A stretch of DNA of 64,000 nucleotides from Turritopsis dohrnii (GCA_027922465.2 BQMF02000434.1:186001-250000), one strand, 5' to 3'. Counted from the first letter of the stretch, positions 31,699 through 43,331 are shown. Made by a program: numbers and translations. The notes: generated by a model not told the origin, from the letters alone.

Positions 31699-34259
31699 AC
31701 AAGATTCGCAAAAATGCGACTATATATTTCCCCAAAGCTGCAAAACTTTTTATCAATTATTGTGTGTACATACAAGACCATAAGAAAAGTGGTATAACTA
31801 CCATCAACGCAATTAAAAATGCTGTCCATACTAATCAGGGTAGAATTCAATTTAATACCACAAAAGAACTTATTTCGAACTTATTATGAAAAGAAAATAT
31901 GACATGGTTTCTCTTATAATTTTTGCTGAGGAGTTAAAAAAAGTTATGAGTTATGAGAAGTTATTATGGACAAAGCTAAAAATTGGAAGACCTAAATGCA
32001 ACTAATATTTCTGCTTAAAGGGAAATTAAGCCTTAAAATTTCTTTTCTGATTTTGAGCATGAAATACTTCATTCATCCTAGAGGAACACCTTTTTATGTA
32101 TAAAAGGTATTCCAAATGAAAAAAACTGCTAAAAAAACAACTTAGTTAAATCGCCATTACAGCTTTCATTATAAATATCATGACGTCACAGAGCGAATTT
32201 CATTTGCAGAAACATCAGACGTAGGCAGCACATGATGACATGTTTTTTACGCCTATGTTCTAAAGATACGAGAAATGTTAGAAAAACAATAAAGACAACA
32301 CGAAGATATTTATCGTTCACCAACATAACAATCTTAAACATCAAGAAACAGCAAAATGTAAAATAAGTTTATCGTTGGCGATTCAAGAAAAACAAAAACA
32401 GTCATACTGAAGATTTCATTTTTTATACATCGTAAGTATACATATTTGTTCAAAAACTCACTTACGCACGTATACCTGCTATATAAATCTAAAACAAAAT
32501 ACTTTTTAATAAAGAACTTTCATCAACAAAAGCAAAATATTGTAATTTATGTAATCCTTACAAAAACAGCGATCGCGCTGTGACGTCAAAATTTCCATCG
32601 CAGAGCACTGCAATGGCGTCCGTTGTTAGATACTAAATAACGAAAAACTGAGTATAATTATCATTTAAGATAATTTTTAATGATCACAGAAGATTAATGA
32701 GACCTTTCTGCAGCTAATATAAAAAGTTTTTGATAAAGGCTTAATTTCCCTTTAAACAACTGAATATCAACAACTGCATCAATAAGTATAAGGTAAATTC
32801 ATCTAATAAACGTATGATCTTCATTGCTGCAGAAGCTTGACATCCTTTTTAATATCATGGCAAACAATGTAATTCAACAGAACACAGCTTTTCGTAATTC
32901 GTATTAAACTATTTTACAACATCATACAATGAAATTTGTTTACAAGTTTACAAAAGAAGAAAAGAAAATTGTCAAACCTAATTTTAATACTACAGTCTAA
33001 GTATTAAAAATACTTTGGGGTAGACTGCAAATAACTATTAAAAACAATCAAAATTTGTACTGTGAATATAGCATTTCAAATTAGGACAAGAGTTATTTTC
33101 CAAAAAGAGATGGTCTTAAAGTGACAATTTATAAAATTAAATTCAAGTATTCAGAAAAAACATCTCAGTCACAAAAATATGTGGACACTCATTATTACTA
33201 TGTGATAAAAATGACTTTCGTAAATCTCAAATGTAAAAAACAAACAGTTTTCGGTAGTGAAAATACACATCCATAACCAAATCACTACGAAGCTAAAAAA
33301 AGAAGTTTGAGTTCTGGTTTGATTTAATTTACAGATTCTTATGTTGGATTGTGTTTTGATTTATGTTTGTTGTTTGTGTAAGGAAAGTTGACAGTATTAC
33401 ATATTATATATATACTTTTTACAAAATAAAATATCATATACAGTATCAAAACAGTATGCGTGATCATGGAATTAATCCATAGTATCCAGCCTATCCAGGC
33501 CAGGGAAGCACATTCAACCAGGTTCTTTCAAGTTATTATCTGTCTCAATCCTGTGTATAAAAAATATTGTATATACGTATATAATTGGGTTTCTGAACAT
33601 CTTATTTTAATGCATATACGACATCACGTTTTTACTTGCTGTTTTTGTAATGTACTCTTTGAATTAACATAATTGGTCGAACTACTTGTTCTCCACGTAT
33701 AAAAGGTTTCCCTTGTGGTGGCTGTACATCATGTGTGTGCTGTGTCAGTTCAGTTTGGCGCTATACATTCTGTATATATACATTATCCTGTCAAATCAGG
33801 ATGTAAAATAAAAATAAATCATCAGCCTGTATTGATAATGAATTTTCGCCTTTGCACTGAAATCACAGCTTCAATGTTTTGCTGTTCCAAACATTTAACT
33901 ACCAACCAATCATCCATAGCATTATTGTTATCAACAAAAACAAAACAATTTTTTTTCTGTATTTTACACGTTCATTAAAAAGTTTTTACAAAACCTTTCA
34001 TAACAACACTGAACTAAAACGATTTATTTCCATCATTTAACAACCTTTTATCTTTGGAATCATTTTAAAAGCTGGCAGGAAAAGCAAAGTCTTCTACTGA
34101 CCATCTGCACTGTAGACTAGCCTCTATTCTTATCTACTTTGGCGGCTAGGTGAAAATTCAATACTGAACCGCGGCTATAAAAGTGAACGAAAAGGAGAAG
34201 GAGGAGAAGGAAATGCCGATTTTAACATATATTTCGCCTTATGGGGAAATATATAAAAA
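31699..34259 (+). repeat. Interspersed repeat R2, copy 2 (about 2.56 kb)
   Basis: Collinear with 6612-8973 from AAGATTCGCAAAAATGCGAC to GGGGAAATATATAAAA. Length difference is explained by the MITE at 32019-32751 here and the one at 7621-8146 in copy 1, plus small indels. The conserved TATAAAAG is at 34176-34183. Confidence 0.82.
32019..32751. mobile_element. 733-bp MITE with TTAA (or TA) duplication
   Basis: Termini AGGGAAATTAAGCC and complement, flanked by TTAA at 32015-32018 and 32752-32755. R2 copy 1 near 6900 has the empty site with a single TTAA. A near-identical copy lies in opposite orientation at 59369-60115. TTAA would suit a piggyBac-type source, but TA inside TTAA fits equally, so the superfamily is undecided. 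The interior includes CAGCGCGATCGCTG-type sequence and no ORF. Confidence 0.87.
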
Positions 34260-34430
34260 GAACTGCTTCTACCCTACTCGAACAACTTCAAAACGAACTT
34301 GATAAATGCTCTCCCTTTGAGAGAGAAATAAGTCAATCCCACGCTATAAAGTTTCCTTCTTTATGGTTAAATATATGTTCAACTAAAATCGATGATTTCC
34401 TCAATATTTTATGTTTTTGCCGAAGAAGCG

Positions 34431-34562
34431 CCTAGTCTCAGTTTTGGACCTGGGCGCTTAGCCGGAAACTGAGCGTTTATTACAAATTTTTCCTCGAAAC
34501 CTGAGTGCTTAATCGAACGGGGTGCTTAAATGAGTTCTGGGCGCTTAATCGGTCATTTACGG
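34431..34562. mobile_element. One-ended MITE fragment (GCGCTTAATCGG type)
   Basis: Repeated GCGCTTA / GTGCTTAA motifs and a right end GGTCATTTACGG followed by TA, resembling the CCGTAAA termini of the TA-inserting elements at 42801-44300. The left end is not identifiable. It lies just 3' of the receptor-like gene. Confidence 0.5.
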
Positions 34563-34682
34563 TATATAACATCAAGATAATTTTCACGTTAATATTTTAC
34601 TCGTTTTTTATCAGCTTTTTCATCTCATATTATATATATGTTGTTCAATTTGTAGTCCTGATTCTTCTGTAAGTGTGATTTC

Positions 34683-36524
34683 TTATGCTGAACTCTCAAC
34701 GAAATCAAGTGATTTGTAAAGCGTTTCATGATTATGGTGTTTCACCGTCAGTTCCTGGTAATGATCATCATTATTTCCATCCATACCAGTTGTATTTGGT
34801 ATGACATCGTCATATTCCGATTCTTCATTAAACTCATTATCCTATTGAGGAAACAAAGAACTTAGTTAATATGTTCATCTGGGTGTTAAGGAGTCAATTG
34901 AAAAAAAGCAGCTTTGTTTTGTAATTTACATTTATAATTTAAATTTACCTTCACTGATGTCTCCCTGTTTTTTGTTATCTTTCTGGAAAAAAAGCATTTA
35001 TTACTGTAAAATGCACATTTCAAGATATGTCAAACATAATGATGTATGAAAGTAAAAACAGAGAACTTTGATGCAATCTTGACATGATACTTTGCGTATA
35101 AAAAGGGTAATCAACGTAAAACTGATATCATTCTTACTTGCTTTTAATTCAAAGAGTATGTTATTACCTATTCTTTATGATAATGACAATTATTATCATG
35201 ATGACTGTTAGAGCTGAAAGTCCTGTTGCAGATCCAATGAATGGGACTATAAAAGACTCTTGCTTGTTTTTTGAAAAATCTGCCACTGTTGTTCCAAGTA
35301 ATGTGTTTGTATAGGTTGTTATTGATGTTGTCGTTACTGTTGTTGTCCTTATTTTTGATATTGTTGATGATGTTGTTATTGTTGTTGCTGATGCTGCTGG
35401 TGTTTCATTTATTTTATCTAAGAAAGTTCAGCCTTTATCAAAAAATGGATTGTGATATTTAGTCTTAGCTTAATGTAGTTGTCTTACCCCATTTTCGTCC
35501 AAATACCTTCAATATCAAACATTGATGATTACAGGCGGTTTTAGATGATACACGTAATAGGGATCCTTGGATATTCTTCTGTGTACCGTTTACCTGCGCA
35601 AAAAATACGAGCAATTATAGAGGGTACATGAAACAGAACTATATCAATACCTCAAAGTAACTATATATAACTATATATATATATTTCATCTTTTATTTTT
35701 ATTTTTTTTTTTGACTGTGAATAACACGATTCAATTTTATAACGATCAGTTGGGAATTTACGCATAAGTTATCTTTCATTAGTTTAATATTTTTAATTTT
35801 ATAGCATTTCTCTATATAAGCAGTAACTTTCTTGTAAATTTTATACTATTGATAAAGACACATAAGTGCCGAAATATTTAGTTAAAAAAATGTCGTATTC
35901 TTAAGTTAAAATATTTGTTTCATACGTCTACATAAGGTATCTAAGTAATAATATAACTATATTATATATACTATATATATATCACATTTCCAGATAGCAA
36001 TCTTACTACTTAATAGAGTAACCTAAAAGCCTACACTAAGGGTAGAGTTCACCAACTTTATGTATGTAGACAAAAAGTCATTCTTTTTCCAGGTAGCAGA
36101 AGTTTTCGTCTGTAAATCCCATTCTTCTATGTTTACATTTGTACATGATGTTCCAAATCTGCTACTTTTATCAACAAGTTTCAGTTGACATCCTAAAGAA
36201 CAAACATTATAACTAGAATTAACAGAGGATTATAAACGTAATGAATGTTTTGCTTCATGTACCTGTGAAATTGCTAATCTCGCTCTTGTCATAACAATCC
36301 ATTGGAGTTATGTCATCCATATAAATAGTGTGATTCTTGTTTTTACACGTGCATGTTGTTCTATTGCTTGATTCGAGTTGTGTATTCATTCTATCAGTAC
36401 AATTTCCAATCCCCCTAGTATAGTCTGGTTTAATTAGGTTACCTCTTCTTATATAAACATAATACTGTGCTCTTACAACAGCTACTAACCAGTTGATGGA
36501 TAGCAAAGATAAACCTAACTTCAT
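34683..36524 (-). CDS. Predicted type I membrane protein with tyrosine-motif tail (six exons)
   Basis: Built from splice sites. Exons: 36263-36524, 36053-36192, 35488-35593, 35168-35417, 34949-34982, 34683-34841; introns of 70, 459, 70, 185 and 107 bases, all GT-AG, phases 1, 0, 1, 2, 0. The joined frame is open for exactly 317 codons (316 residues). Residues 1-19 are a signal peptide (LGLSLLSINWLVAVVRA). The ectodomain has eight Cys and six N-glycosylation sequons (N41, 54, 64, 85, 136, 173). Residues 171-215 are a Thr/Ser-rich stalk, 224-250 a single helix (ending VIMIIIVIIIKNRK), and the 65-residue tail holds YDDV (274), YQEL (292) and YKSL (306), resembling ITAM/ITIM-type or endocytic motifs. 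No known domain recognised. The exon 2 donor is least certain (36035 is an alternative that keeps frame, adding six residues). A cell-surface receptor role is inference. Confidence 0.72.
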
Positions 36525-37199
36525 TTTAAAAATGAAATTTATGATTTTTAAAACTTTTGTGTTTTTGTGTGCATATCAACACTGTCTTCTATCTTTATGA
36601 TATTAATCATAATTTACATCTGCTATTCATATAATCATTTTAAAGCTTGTCAGTTTGGTAAAATAATCAATTGAGTAAAAACCGAAAGTTCATAATACAC
36701 CTAGTAACTTTCTTTATTGCCATTACAATAGTTTGACTTAATACTGGATTAATTCTGATAAACTCATTTTAATCATGTCATAGAAAAAAACATCTGAATT
36801 GCTTCACTTGTTGTTTCCGTATCACAAACAGAGGAGTCGTTTTCAGATAAAATGACTGAAACCTGAAATATATTCACCAAACACCGTCATACGAACCAAA
36901 CCTTACTAGTTTCCCTTTGACATTTAATGGCAAAATGAATAGTTAGTATACTTCATAACAAAATTTACATCTTTATATGTCAGCAATTCATCCTTGCACG
37001 TTGTGATGTCACGTTTCGATGGAGATCATATTTGGAGCAAAAACTTTAAACAGCAATATCTCGTGAAGGAAAAGTGATTTTTTGAAAATTTAAAAACTGA
37101 CTTTCATCATTTTCGAAAGTCTGCCAAATGGTACAAAAAAATAAATTTCGATTTTGAAAGTAACTTTCCCTTTAAATAAACATGTCCAAGAAAATATAA
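36525..37199. other. 5' flank of the receptor-like gene
   Basis: AT-rich; should contain its promoter and 5' UTR, but no core promoter element is convincing. No other gene seen. Confidence 0.45.
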
Positions 37200-37345
37200 A
37201 GCGCGGATTCTAGCACGAATTGTTAATTGCCAAATGACCGAATCTGCGGTTCCTCTCGTACTGAGCAAAATTACTATTGCAACAGCACTTTATCATTAGG
37301 GGAAAACAAACTCTCTCACGACGGCCTTTGAACCCGCTAGCTTTG
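37200..37345 (-). pseudogene. 28S rRNA fragment (pseudogene)
   Basis: The minus strand reads CGTCGTGAGAGAGTTTGTTT, then GCTCAGTACGAGAGGAACCG, CAGATTCGGTCATTTGG and AGAATCCGCGC. This is the 3' part of eukaryotic large-subunit rRNA around the universally conserved AGUACGAGAGGA (sarcin-ricin) loop. It is diverged by substitutions and lacks the stretch normally between CATTTGG and AGAATCC. It is too short and altered to be a working gene, so it is a dispersed rDNA relic. Confidence 0.85.
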
Positions 37346-37464
37346 TTGTATTTGGATTGAAAATGGTCTCCATATTTGCTTCAATGTTGCTTTTGCCATT
37401 CTTTCATTCATTTATAAACGTTTGTATACCTTACTGTATGATGTTAATGCCATCAACCACCCGG

Positions 37465-37740
37465 TAGGCATTTCAACGTTGTATCAACGTTGGTTGGAAG
37501 TTGCAACGTTGGATAACGTTATAACAACGTTGCAGCAACGTTGGAATTCCAACTTTGGATAAACGACATTAGAATAACGTTGAAGTAACGTTGGAATTCC
37601 AACGTTGGATAAGCGACATTAGAAAAACGTTGAAGTAACGTTGGAATTCCAACGTTGGATAAGTGACATTAGAATAACGTTGAAGTAATGTCGGTTTTCT
37701 GATGTTGATCAAACAACGTTAGATCAACGTTCGTTTTAGT
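37465..37740. mobile_element. AACGTT-rich MITE end with 50-bp tandem units
   Basis: Begins CGGTAGGCATTTCAACGTTG and contains more than three units of exactly 50 bp (starts 37521, 37571, 37621, 37671), each with CAACGTT/AACGTTG inverted pairs. A similar AACGTTG-rich block at about 39828-39905 may be the other arm, separated by repeat R1 copy 2 and other sequence. The expected mirrored terminus is not found, so the outer boundary on the right is unknown. Confidence 0.65.
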
Positions 37741-38281
37741 CATGGTCGAAGAATTGTGTCTTTTTATTCCCTGAAAGACTTTCGAGAGGGTAGAGATTTC
37801 GTGTCTAAGATGAGTGGAAGAGGGCAAGGCAAGCTGATCTCTTTTTGAAAAAAGCATTTCCTGCTTTTATCACATAGTTTCATTGTCTATATTTCTATAA
37901 GGACATACTTTTTGCTTCATTTTGTTTTTGGTTGTTGATGTAATTTTCGATGTGCGCGCGGTTTTTGGTTGTTTTCCCGCCAAATTATGAAATAATCCAA
38001 TGAAATTGAATTGCACACGCACTTCAGAAAGATTCACCAAGCGGCAAGGCCATGAATGTGTGGTATGTATCTTTTGTAAATTTTGTTTCAAATTAAAAAT
38101 TGATGTTGAATATGCTAGGAGAGCTATCGTTGTCGGTGTTTAGCAGGTTACTGTGTTTCATTATAAAAGAAAACACAAAACAAAAACATAAAGTATATGT
38201 TTTCTATATCGATGAATCCTAGTTAATTATAATTAATTACGTTTTGTTGGTATCTGATTACAAAAATTTGACATTTTAGAT

Positions 38282-39033
38282 TTTTAGATTTGTTAAAAAC
38301 ATTCTGTAAGAGCCAAAAGAAAAAAAACAAACTTTTTCAAAAAAAAAAAAAAAAAATTAAAGCGAAAAATCCATTAGAAATCTGCGTTTCAAACTTTGAT
38401 TTAAAACAAAATATAGCCAAAGTTTACATAAAAAACAAGAAAAAAATATAAGAAGGTTTTATTGATCATGATCACACTAGGTTTGAAGGACAGTTAAATA
38501 AAGAAGAAAAAAACCAAGAACGACAATTTATAATATGGCTTTCTTGCATACACAGAAATCCAATTAAAATTTTCTATGGCAGCATCCACCAAAAATCAGT
38601 GCATTAAATAAAATTATTGAATGGAAGATTTAGAGCTAAAACATATACAAAAATAAAATGTATGGTTGGCAAAATTTCGGATTTCAAGCTGTGCTTCAAA
38701 TCCTTGTCGTTCACTTCACTGAAACAACAGAAAAGTAACATGAAAACTGTGTAAGCAATTTTAGCACACGAACTTCCTAAATAACATAGTATAATATAAT
38801 AATAAAGTAGGAAAGAAATACGAGAAAACATTCTGTCTCCCACTTACAGTACCCATGCTTTGAAACGGGAAAAAAGCAAAGTCAGCTAATAATTGTATAC
38901 CACCGTGTAACGTCAACACGAAATGTTGGAGGATGATGAAGATGATGATGATGAACAAAATCGGAAACTGACATTCGCCTATCTCGTGAAACTACTATGC
39001 CTCCTCGCTCGCTTACGCTCGCTGCGGGGGCAA
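38282..39033 (+). repeat. Interspersed repeat R1, copy 2
   Basis: Matches 48745-49410 (copy 3) from AGAGCCAAAAG-like sequence through TTATTGATCATGATCACACT, the GATGATGAAGAT microsatellite and the closing CTCGCTCGCTTACGCTCGCT GCGGGGGCA. Copy 1 shares only the last part. The 5' half seen in copies 1 and 3 is missing. Confidence 0.75.
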
Positions 39034-40107
39034 AAAACTTAAACTTACTTAGCTAGTTTTCATATTCAATAGGAGATTAACAATATAGCAGTTAGTTCGA
39101 AAGCAACCACAAGTAAAATCCGTCTGCTATAATTCATTTTTCTAAATTGTTCGAAATCCTGTCGAACAATTTAGAAAAAAGTGGGCAAAAACGTAAGGCA
39201 GTCAAAAAAGAATCCTTTGAAGAAACTTATTGATATGATGCGATTACAAGTGAGATTCATTAACTTGATTTAAAGTATAAGAGAAGGTTAGAATAATTAT
39301 CGATCAGAATGACCTGAATTGGACTACATCACTTAAAAGTACTTTTATTTTAGCCGCTGTAATGGATACTTTTAAAAAAGTTACCAAAGCAAAGGTTCGT
39401 CTAGTGATTATGGACCAGCTGAAATATGCGCCAGACCGCATGGACGGTGGAGGCCGAAAGACACGGGAATCCATCTCAGATAAGGCTGCAAATGATGAAG
39501 GAGACGACGCGGGAAATGATATCGACGACGACGACTTACAACGTGATTAAATTTTATCTATTTATTTAAGTGGTATTTATTGTATGATGTGGAAAGATAT
39601 TGATTAAGTGTTATTGTGAATATGTTATTACAATAAGACAAAAGAATTTCAGCGTGACAATAAGATTGTTTTTTGTGTGTCGGTTAGTTCCTTGGGTTAG
39701 CCACTATCCACTTTGTTGAAGATGAAAATCTGTGTCAATAACAACATTAAATTACGAATCATCTACTCGGCTACCAGTTCAGACAATAAAGTGAAACGAA
39801 GCTATTTTTAGCTGAATTTTAGCATTATCAACGTTGAAACAACGTTATTCGACGTTGTTTCAACGTTGCTATAATGTTGTAATCTGACGTGGTTTCAACA
39901 AGCAACATGATTTCAAGTATTGCTTACAGTTTTTACATGATTATCATTACTATAATCCTTTAACATGTTTTTGTTTACGTACAAGTCTTGCATGCTAATT
40001 TTATTTGCATTTTTGTCGTTTTAATCGTAATGATTATCACAATATTCATGACCCCGATATATAACAGTCCTTAAATGAGAACGGTGTTATGAAAGCGAAA
40101 CGAAATA
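39034..40107. other. Unclassified, with AACGTTG block and small acidic ORF
   Basis: A 62-codon ORF at 39362-39550 starts MDTFKKVTKAKVRLVIMDQL and ends in an acidic GDDAGNDIDDDD run; I do not recognise it and it may be chance or an element relic. AACGTTG inverted motifs cluster at 39828-39905. Confidence 0.35.
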
Positions 40108-40396
40108 CAGAGGAACCTACTTAAAACGGACATTAACGGGACATGAGATTTTTTCCGCTTTAGAGAGGTGTCCACCTTGGAGAGGTTTTGCTCATTTTGG
40201 CCAGAAATTCGTAAGAAATTCAGAGTACAGTGACTAAATTATTAATCATGGATATTTTAGAGTTAATTTTGTAGAATATTTCAAAATAAATAGCAATATC
40301 TAAATTAAATGGTTTTTTTGGCTTTAATTCTTACATCCGTGGATTTCATGCTTACAAGCAAAATTAGGATCCAGTTGAAGGAAGAAAGTACTTATG

Positions 40397-40563
40397 TGTT
40401 ACAGAAGAAAAAATGAATATGGCAAATATGCCGTTGCTGCATTATGTGAGAGCAGTGTTGTGAAACACATGTTTTTCGAGATTATCAAAGCATATTGCCA
40501 TGTTTCTGGAACTGCCAGACTGGTACATGGAAGGAGAGGTGACTGGAAAGTGCGTTAACCGGA
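40397..40563 (+). pseudogene. HIRAN-like segment upstream of the transposase
   Basis: The frame from 40397 reads CYRRKNEYGKYAVAALC, then SSVVKHMFFEIIKA and HGRRGDWKVR before a stop. The pattern N-x-[YF]-x-x-Y-A-V-A-[VA] followed by VVxH-(L/M) matches the core of HIRAN domains (EPxNxYDxxAVxV ... VGHLP), known as ssDNA 3'-end-binding modules in HLTF/Rad5. A related, clearer segment is in the pogo-like element at 57339-57538. The sequence is degraded, so the call is by pattern only. Confidence 0.42.
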
Positions 40564-40788
40564 GAGCTGGTTACGGATTATATTTCACGTTGAAGAAAAG
40601 GTTGTCATTATTATTATTGTTATTATATAAAATATTTTAACAGGATACAAAGCTTCAGCTTATTAAAATGCTGTTATGAATGCTGCTATTAATGCCAGTC
40701 ACTTGGCTAACAGATAAAATAAACCCTATGATAAAGGCCATTAGTTTGAAAAAAGGGAAGCAGGGAAACTCAGTAAAAGATGCCTTTC

Positions 40789-42315
40789 CTTTGACGAGAA
40801 AATAAAGATTTTGGATAAAGTAAAGAAAAAGAAGTTGAGTTGCATGCAGGGCGATCGCTGAACAATTTCAAATTGGAAAGACCCAAGCTGTCAATGTATT
40901 AAAACATGAAAGAAAGCTGAGAGAAGAATTTGAAAACTTCCCAGGGAAGAAATTCAAACACATCAACAGAGTGAATCACCAAAAGTACAAAAAAATAACT
41001 GAAATCCTCTTTTCTTGGTGTAAGAAGTGTGAAGCATCCGGTATTTATGTAAACGGAGCTTTACTTAAAGAGGAGGCAATAACATAAAGGAAGCGCTGAA
41101 TCTACCTGAATTAGAGAGTTTCAGGGCATCTGAAGGCTGGCTTGATAAATGGAAAGTTAATCATGGGATCGGAGAAAAACAAATCTCTGGAGAATCCCTC
41201 GATGTATCCAAAACGACCGTCGAGTCCTGGATGGAGAGATCAAAAAAGCTGTGCAAAGGATATGAACTAATATGGATGAAAGTAACTGTTTTTTTAAAAC
41301 ACTACCAACAAAAGGATTAGCTATTAAAGGAAAAAAAAGGCAAAGGAGGGAAAAAATCGAAACACAGAATAACTGTTGCTTTCTTTGTAAGTGCAGATTG
41401 AGGAAAGGTGAGAAAACCGTTAATTATTTGGCGAAGCAAGAAACCAAGGCCATTTCGTCTAACCAGAGCAGCTGATGTTTTAGCGAAAGTAAACTATTTT
41501 GCTGATCCGAAATCATGGATGCAAGTTAATATCATGGAGAATGTGCTTAATAAATTGAACCGAGAAATGCTTAAAGAAGGCAGAAATGTGATCTTATTTT
41601 AATGCAACAGTTCACCCACCATCATTGATTGATCAATTTAGCAATATGAAAATCATTTTCCTGCCTAAAAATACCACTTCACGTTTGCAGCCTCGCGATG
41701 CAGGAATCATACAAAGCTTCGAGACAAAGTATCGAAGGAAACTTATGCGTCATGTCATAGCTCGAACGAAAGACGACGTGTTGACATCTGAAATCACAAA
41801 AGACATTGACATTCTTCAAGCAATTCAATGGGTAGCAGAATCATGGGACGAAGCTACAGTTCAAACTAGAATTGCATTGGAAAATGTGGCATGACTGAGA
41901 AAACTGTTGCAAATTGAGATGATGACATCGACGAAGAATTCAACGCCCTTTTCGACGAACTTGCTACATCGATTAATACATCGATTTTGAAATCACGACA
42001 TGTAACAACTCACCTCCAATCAATTCAGACAGAGTCGATTGGAGACAAAGATCAGTTCAAGAATGTGTCGATGAATATGTTCAAAAAGACAAAGAATATG
42101 AAGGAGAAGAAAACAGTTTTTTGGAAAGCGACAGCGATGATGATGTTGAAATAGTGGAAGTAAGCCCTAACGAAGCATTGGGAATGGTAGACAAGCTTGT
42201 AAATTTAAGCATTCTCGATAACACTGAAAGAGCAATGTTAGGCGCCATAAAAAACAAATTGGAAAATAAAACAATACTGAGTAAAAGACAAACAAAAGAC
42301 TTTTTTAAACCCTAA
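40789..42315 (+). pseudogene. Pogo/Tigger-like transposase (psq HTH, CENPB HTH, DDE), frameshifted
   Basis: Across frames: KIKILDKVKKKKLSCMQG then EQFQIGKTQAVNVLKHERKL (psq-type HTH); LFSWCKKCEASGIYVNGALL, then ALNLPELESFRASEGWLDKW (CENPB-type HTH); MDESNCFFKTLPTKGLA (first D of DDE); KHRITVAFFVSADG, PLIIWRSKKPRPF, a broken LDNA-type block near 41600, IIFLPKNTTSRLQPRDAGII (last D), KYRRKLMRHVIAR, and an acidic tail ending at 42315 (SDSDDDVEIVEV ... SKRQTKDFFKP). At least five frameshifts or stops, so inactive. Related to Tigger/Jerky proteins. Confidence 0.82.
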
Positions 42316-42962
42316 GAACACGCTCTGTCTGATCTTTATTTTGTTTATATTTTATGAACACTCACATCTAAGAATACACCCATCGTTTTGTTTCCTTTTT
42401 TTTAACATTTTTATGAAAAGAGCTTAACAAACTTTTAGATTCGTTAGTTTTGTTATTAAGAAACACATAACTTGGATATTCTTGACTAAACTTCGTTTGT
42501 CCTTTGTCTACACCATACCTAGAACCAAAGAAAACCCAAAAAAGCATAAAATATTCAACCAAAATTGGCCAAAAAATAGTACATTCTCCAAGCGGACAGA
42601 TTTCCTTACACCAATGGTGTCCGCTAATTATAGAGACTACTGTATGATAAAAAATCATCCCGCTTTTCATGTAACCTTGGCACAAAGAACACCACAAAGA
42701 ATTTTTGTTCCGGTGTCACAGTAAATTTTTACTCCCCTAAATAATGACTCCCCAGTTATAATAAACTAGTTTATAGTCACTCCCTCATCAAAATGAACTA
42801 CCGTAAACCTCCGAATATAAGCCCTGGGCTTATACAAGTTCGTAAGCTTTTTTGGGGTGGGCTTATACACGGGGGTGGGCTTATACACGGGTGGGCTTAT
42901 ACATGGAAAACAATAGCAACATATTAAATATCTATGCATATATTTTACGTAATGAAAACTTT

Positions 42963-43180
42963 TCACTCATCGCCACTTTCTTCACTATCTTCACTTTCGC
43001 TGTCACCATTATCTTCACTTTCGCTCGACGTCGCTGTCTCTACATTGTCTCCTGTACCATCATCTTCTTCCTCGCTTGATGTTTCAAGGTGGAATTCCTC
43101 CTCTGGTTGAGGCATTGCATAGTCGTCTATACCTCGGATGTTAATTTGTTTATCTTCTGTCCCATCTAAATTATTATTGA
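42963..43180 (-). pseudogene. Pogo-type transposase C-terminal tail, minus strand
   Basis: Open from about 43180 to TGA 42963-42965: NLDGTEDKQINIRGIDDYAM, PQPEEEFHLETSSEEEDD, then an acidic Ser-rich end. LDGTED ... GxDDYxMPxPEEEFxL and an acidic tail is the pattern I know at the C-terminus of pogo/Jerky-like DDE transposases. The catalytic region is absent. It shows the middle element is an internal-deletion derivative of an autonomous family. Confidence 0.6.
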
Positions 43181-43252
43181 GCTCCCTTGTGTTTATTTCT
43201 TATATGGACCAAATATCAATAGAGGACTAGTTCGTAAAGAACTGAAGAAATA

Positions 43253-43331
43253 CCGTAAATCTCCGAATATAAGCCCCCCCCCCCCCAAATATAGGCCCAC
43301 CAAAATCTTAACGCAAAGGTAGGTCCATAAG

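Larger units (their letters stand above)
40108..42642 (+). mobile_element. Pogo/Tigger-like DNA transposon, 2.5 kb, decayed
   Basis: Ends are CAGAGGAACCTACTTAAAAC (left) and the complement of CAGTAGTCTCTATAATTAGC (right), both followed inward by matching GGACA and CTTGGAGA blocks, flanked by TA (40106-40107, 42643-42644). TA insertion and CAG...CTG ends fit the pogo/Tigger group. Inside, on the plus strand, are a HIRAN-like segment and a broken psq-CENPB-DDE transposase. Confidence 0.83.

Noticed and set aside
34241..34435. 64-codon ORF spanning the end of R2
   Set aside because: Crosses a repeat boundary and has no motif; likely chance.
36950..37175. Third copy of the AGGGAAATTAAGCC MITE (AACTTTCCCTTTAAAT at 37163)
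   Set aside because: Only the outer few bases match; no interior similarity or partner end was seen.
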